64,000 nucleotides of DNA from Desulfamplus sp. (GTDB lineage Bacteria > Desulfobacterota > Desulfobacteria > Desulfobacterales > Desulfobacteraceae). Below, piece after piece: positions 63,861-64,000 of this stretch. The DNA lies in assembly GCA_015232455.1 (NCBI GenBank), contig JADFZQ010000003.1:231279-295278 (forward strand), in the 5' to 3' direction. The number at the start of each line of letters is the position of its first letter. The stretch's first letter is position 1. A program made the translations under genes and the position numbers. Under the pieces are notes generated by a model. It was not told the origin of the DNA. It saw nothing but the letters and a program-made list of their open reading frames with translations, and did no database searches.

Positions 63861-64000
63861 AAAGTCATAAGTTGGTAGCACCCCACTTAACCGTGGTTGA
63901 ACTTGAATTTGTTATAAAAATGAAGATTTTAAGAACTTTCTGCAACCTTTCATGCATGAGTTCTTATGAATCCGAAAACTGTTTTTTGTCCCCATGAGGA

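Noticed and set aside
63861..64000. Start of another gene or mobile element at the right edge
   Set aside because: A weak AAGAACT/AGTTCTT inverted repeat is present, but there is no frame or known end that can be supported.

Overview
The window looks like a chromosomal piece of an AT-rich, Gram-negative, anaerobic bacterium, most likely a member of the Desulfobacterota (Desulfobacteraceae-like). The reasons are a complete type II secretion cluster with a lipoprotein secretin, a ferredoxin-dependent 2-oxoacid oxidoreductase of the VorB type, linked acyl-CoA dehydrogenases and thiolase, a split purH, several sigma-54-type response regulators, and a probable selenoprotein. The assignment rests on gene content and is an inference. 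No phage, insertion sequence or CRISPR array was recognised.

Layout. 1-4.8 kb (minus strand): the start of a TolC-like gene cut by the window edge, a SapC-family protein, an exported protein with a possible GspC/PilP-like domain, a secreted subtilase and a secreted CAP-domain protein. 5.0-23.3 kb (minus): one long gene string, gspG-E-F-H-(DUF6883-DUF4926)-I-J-K-L-M-D, followed by a periplasmic binding protein, a sensor kinase, an NtrC-type regulator and a TonB-dependent receptor. Most joints overlap by 4-17 bases. An intrinsic terminator sits between gspF and gspH. 23.4-27.7 kb (minus): a DUF1573 gene with an in-frame UGA at the conserved cysteine, an OmpA lipoprotein, a DUF4398 lipoprotein and a PfkB-family adenosine kinase. 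28-39.5 kb (plus): metK, ahcY, larB, mobA, ilvE, an XRE-cupin regulator, two acyl-CoA dehydrogenases with a VapBC-like pair between them, and a thiolase. 39.6-49.5 kb (minus): an ACT protein, the four-subunit 2-oxoacid:ferredoxin oxidoreductase with a P-loop ATPase, a TumE-like pair, leuB, rsmD, an NtrX-like regulator, and a restriction-modification pair beside a decayed DUF1016 nuclease gene. 49.5-54.4 kb (minus): ntrY, tRNA-Asp, tRNA-Val and the two halves of purH. 54.7-64 kb (mainly plus): a receiver-GGDEF protein, hisD, a zinc-ribbon protein, polA, a small regulator-like protein and a large hybrid sensor kinase.

How the genes fit together. metK, ahcY and the divergent adenosine kinase form the activated-methyl cycle. 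ilvE, the oxidoreductase, the acyl-CoA dehydrogenases and the thiolase could carry branched-chain amino acids or acids to acyl-CoA and onward. The type II secretion genes, the subtilase and the CAP protein suggest an export system with its cargo nearby. The binding protein, kinase, regulator and TonB receptor look like a nutrient-sensing uptake module.

Three patterns stand out. First, the DUF1573 gene is a strong selenoprotein candidate. Second, many conserved proteins (PolA, adenosine kinase, GspE, GspL, the binding protein, DUF1573) carry short in-frame tandem-repeat inserts of hydrophilic residues. Third, several families of dispersed palindromic repeats lie between genes, and small toxin-antitoxin-like or restriction cassettes are placed in line inside core operons.
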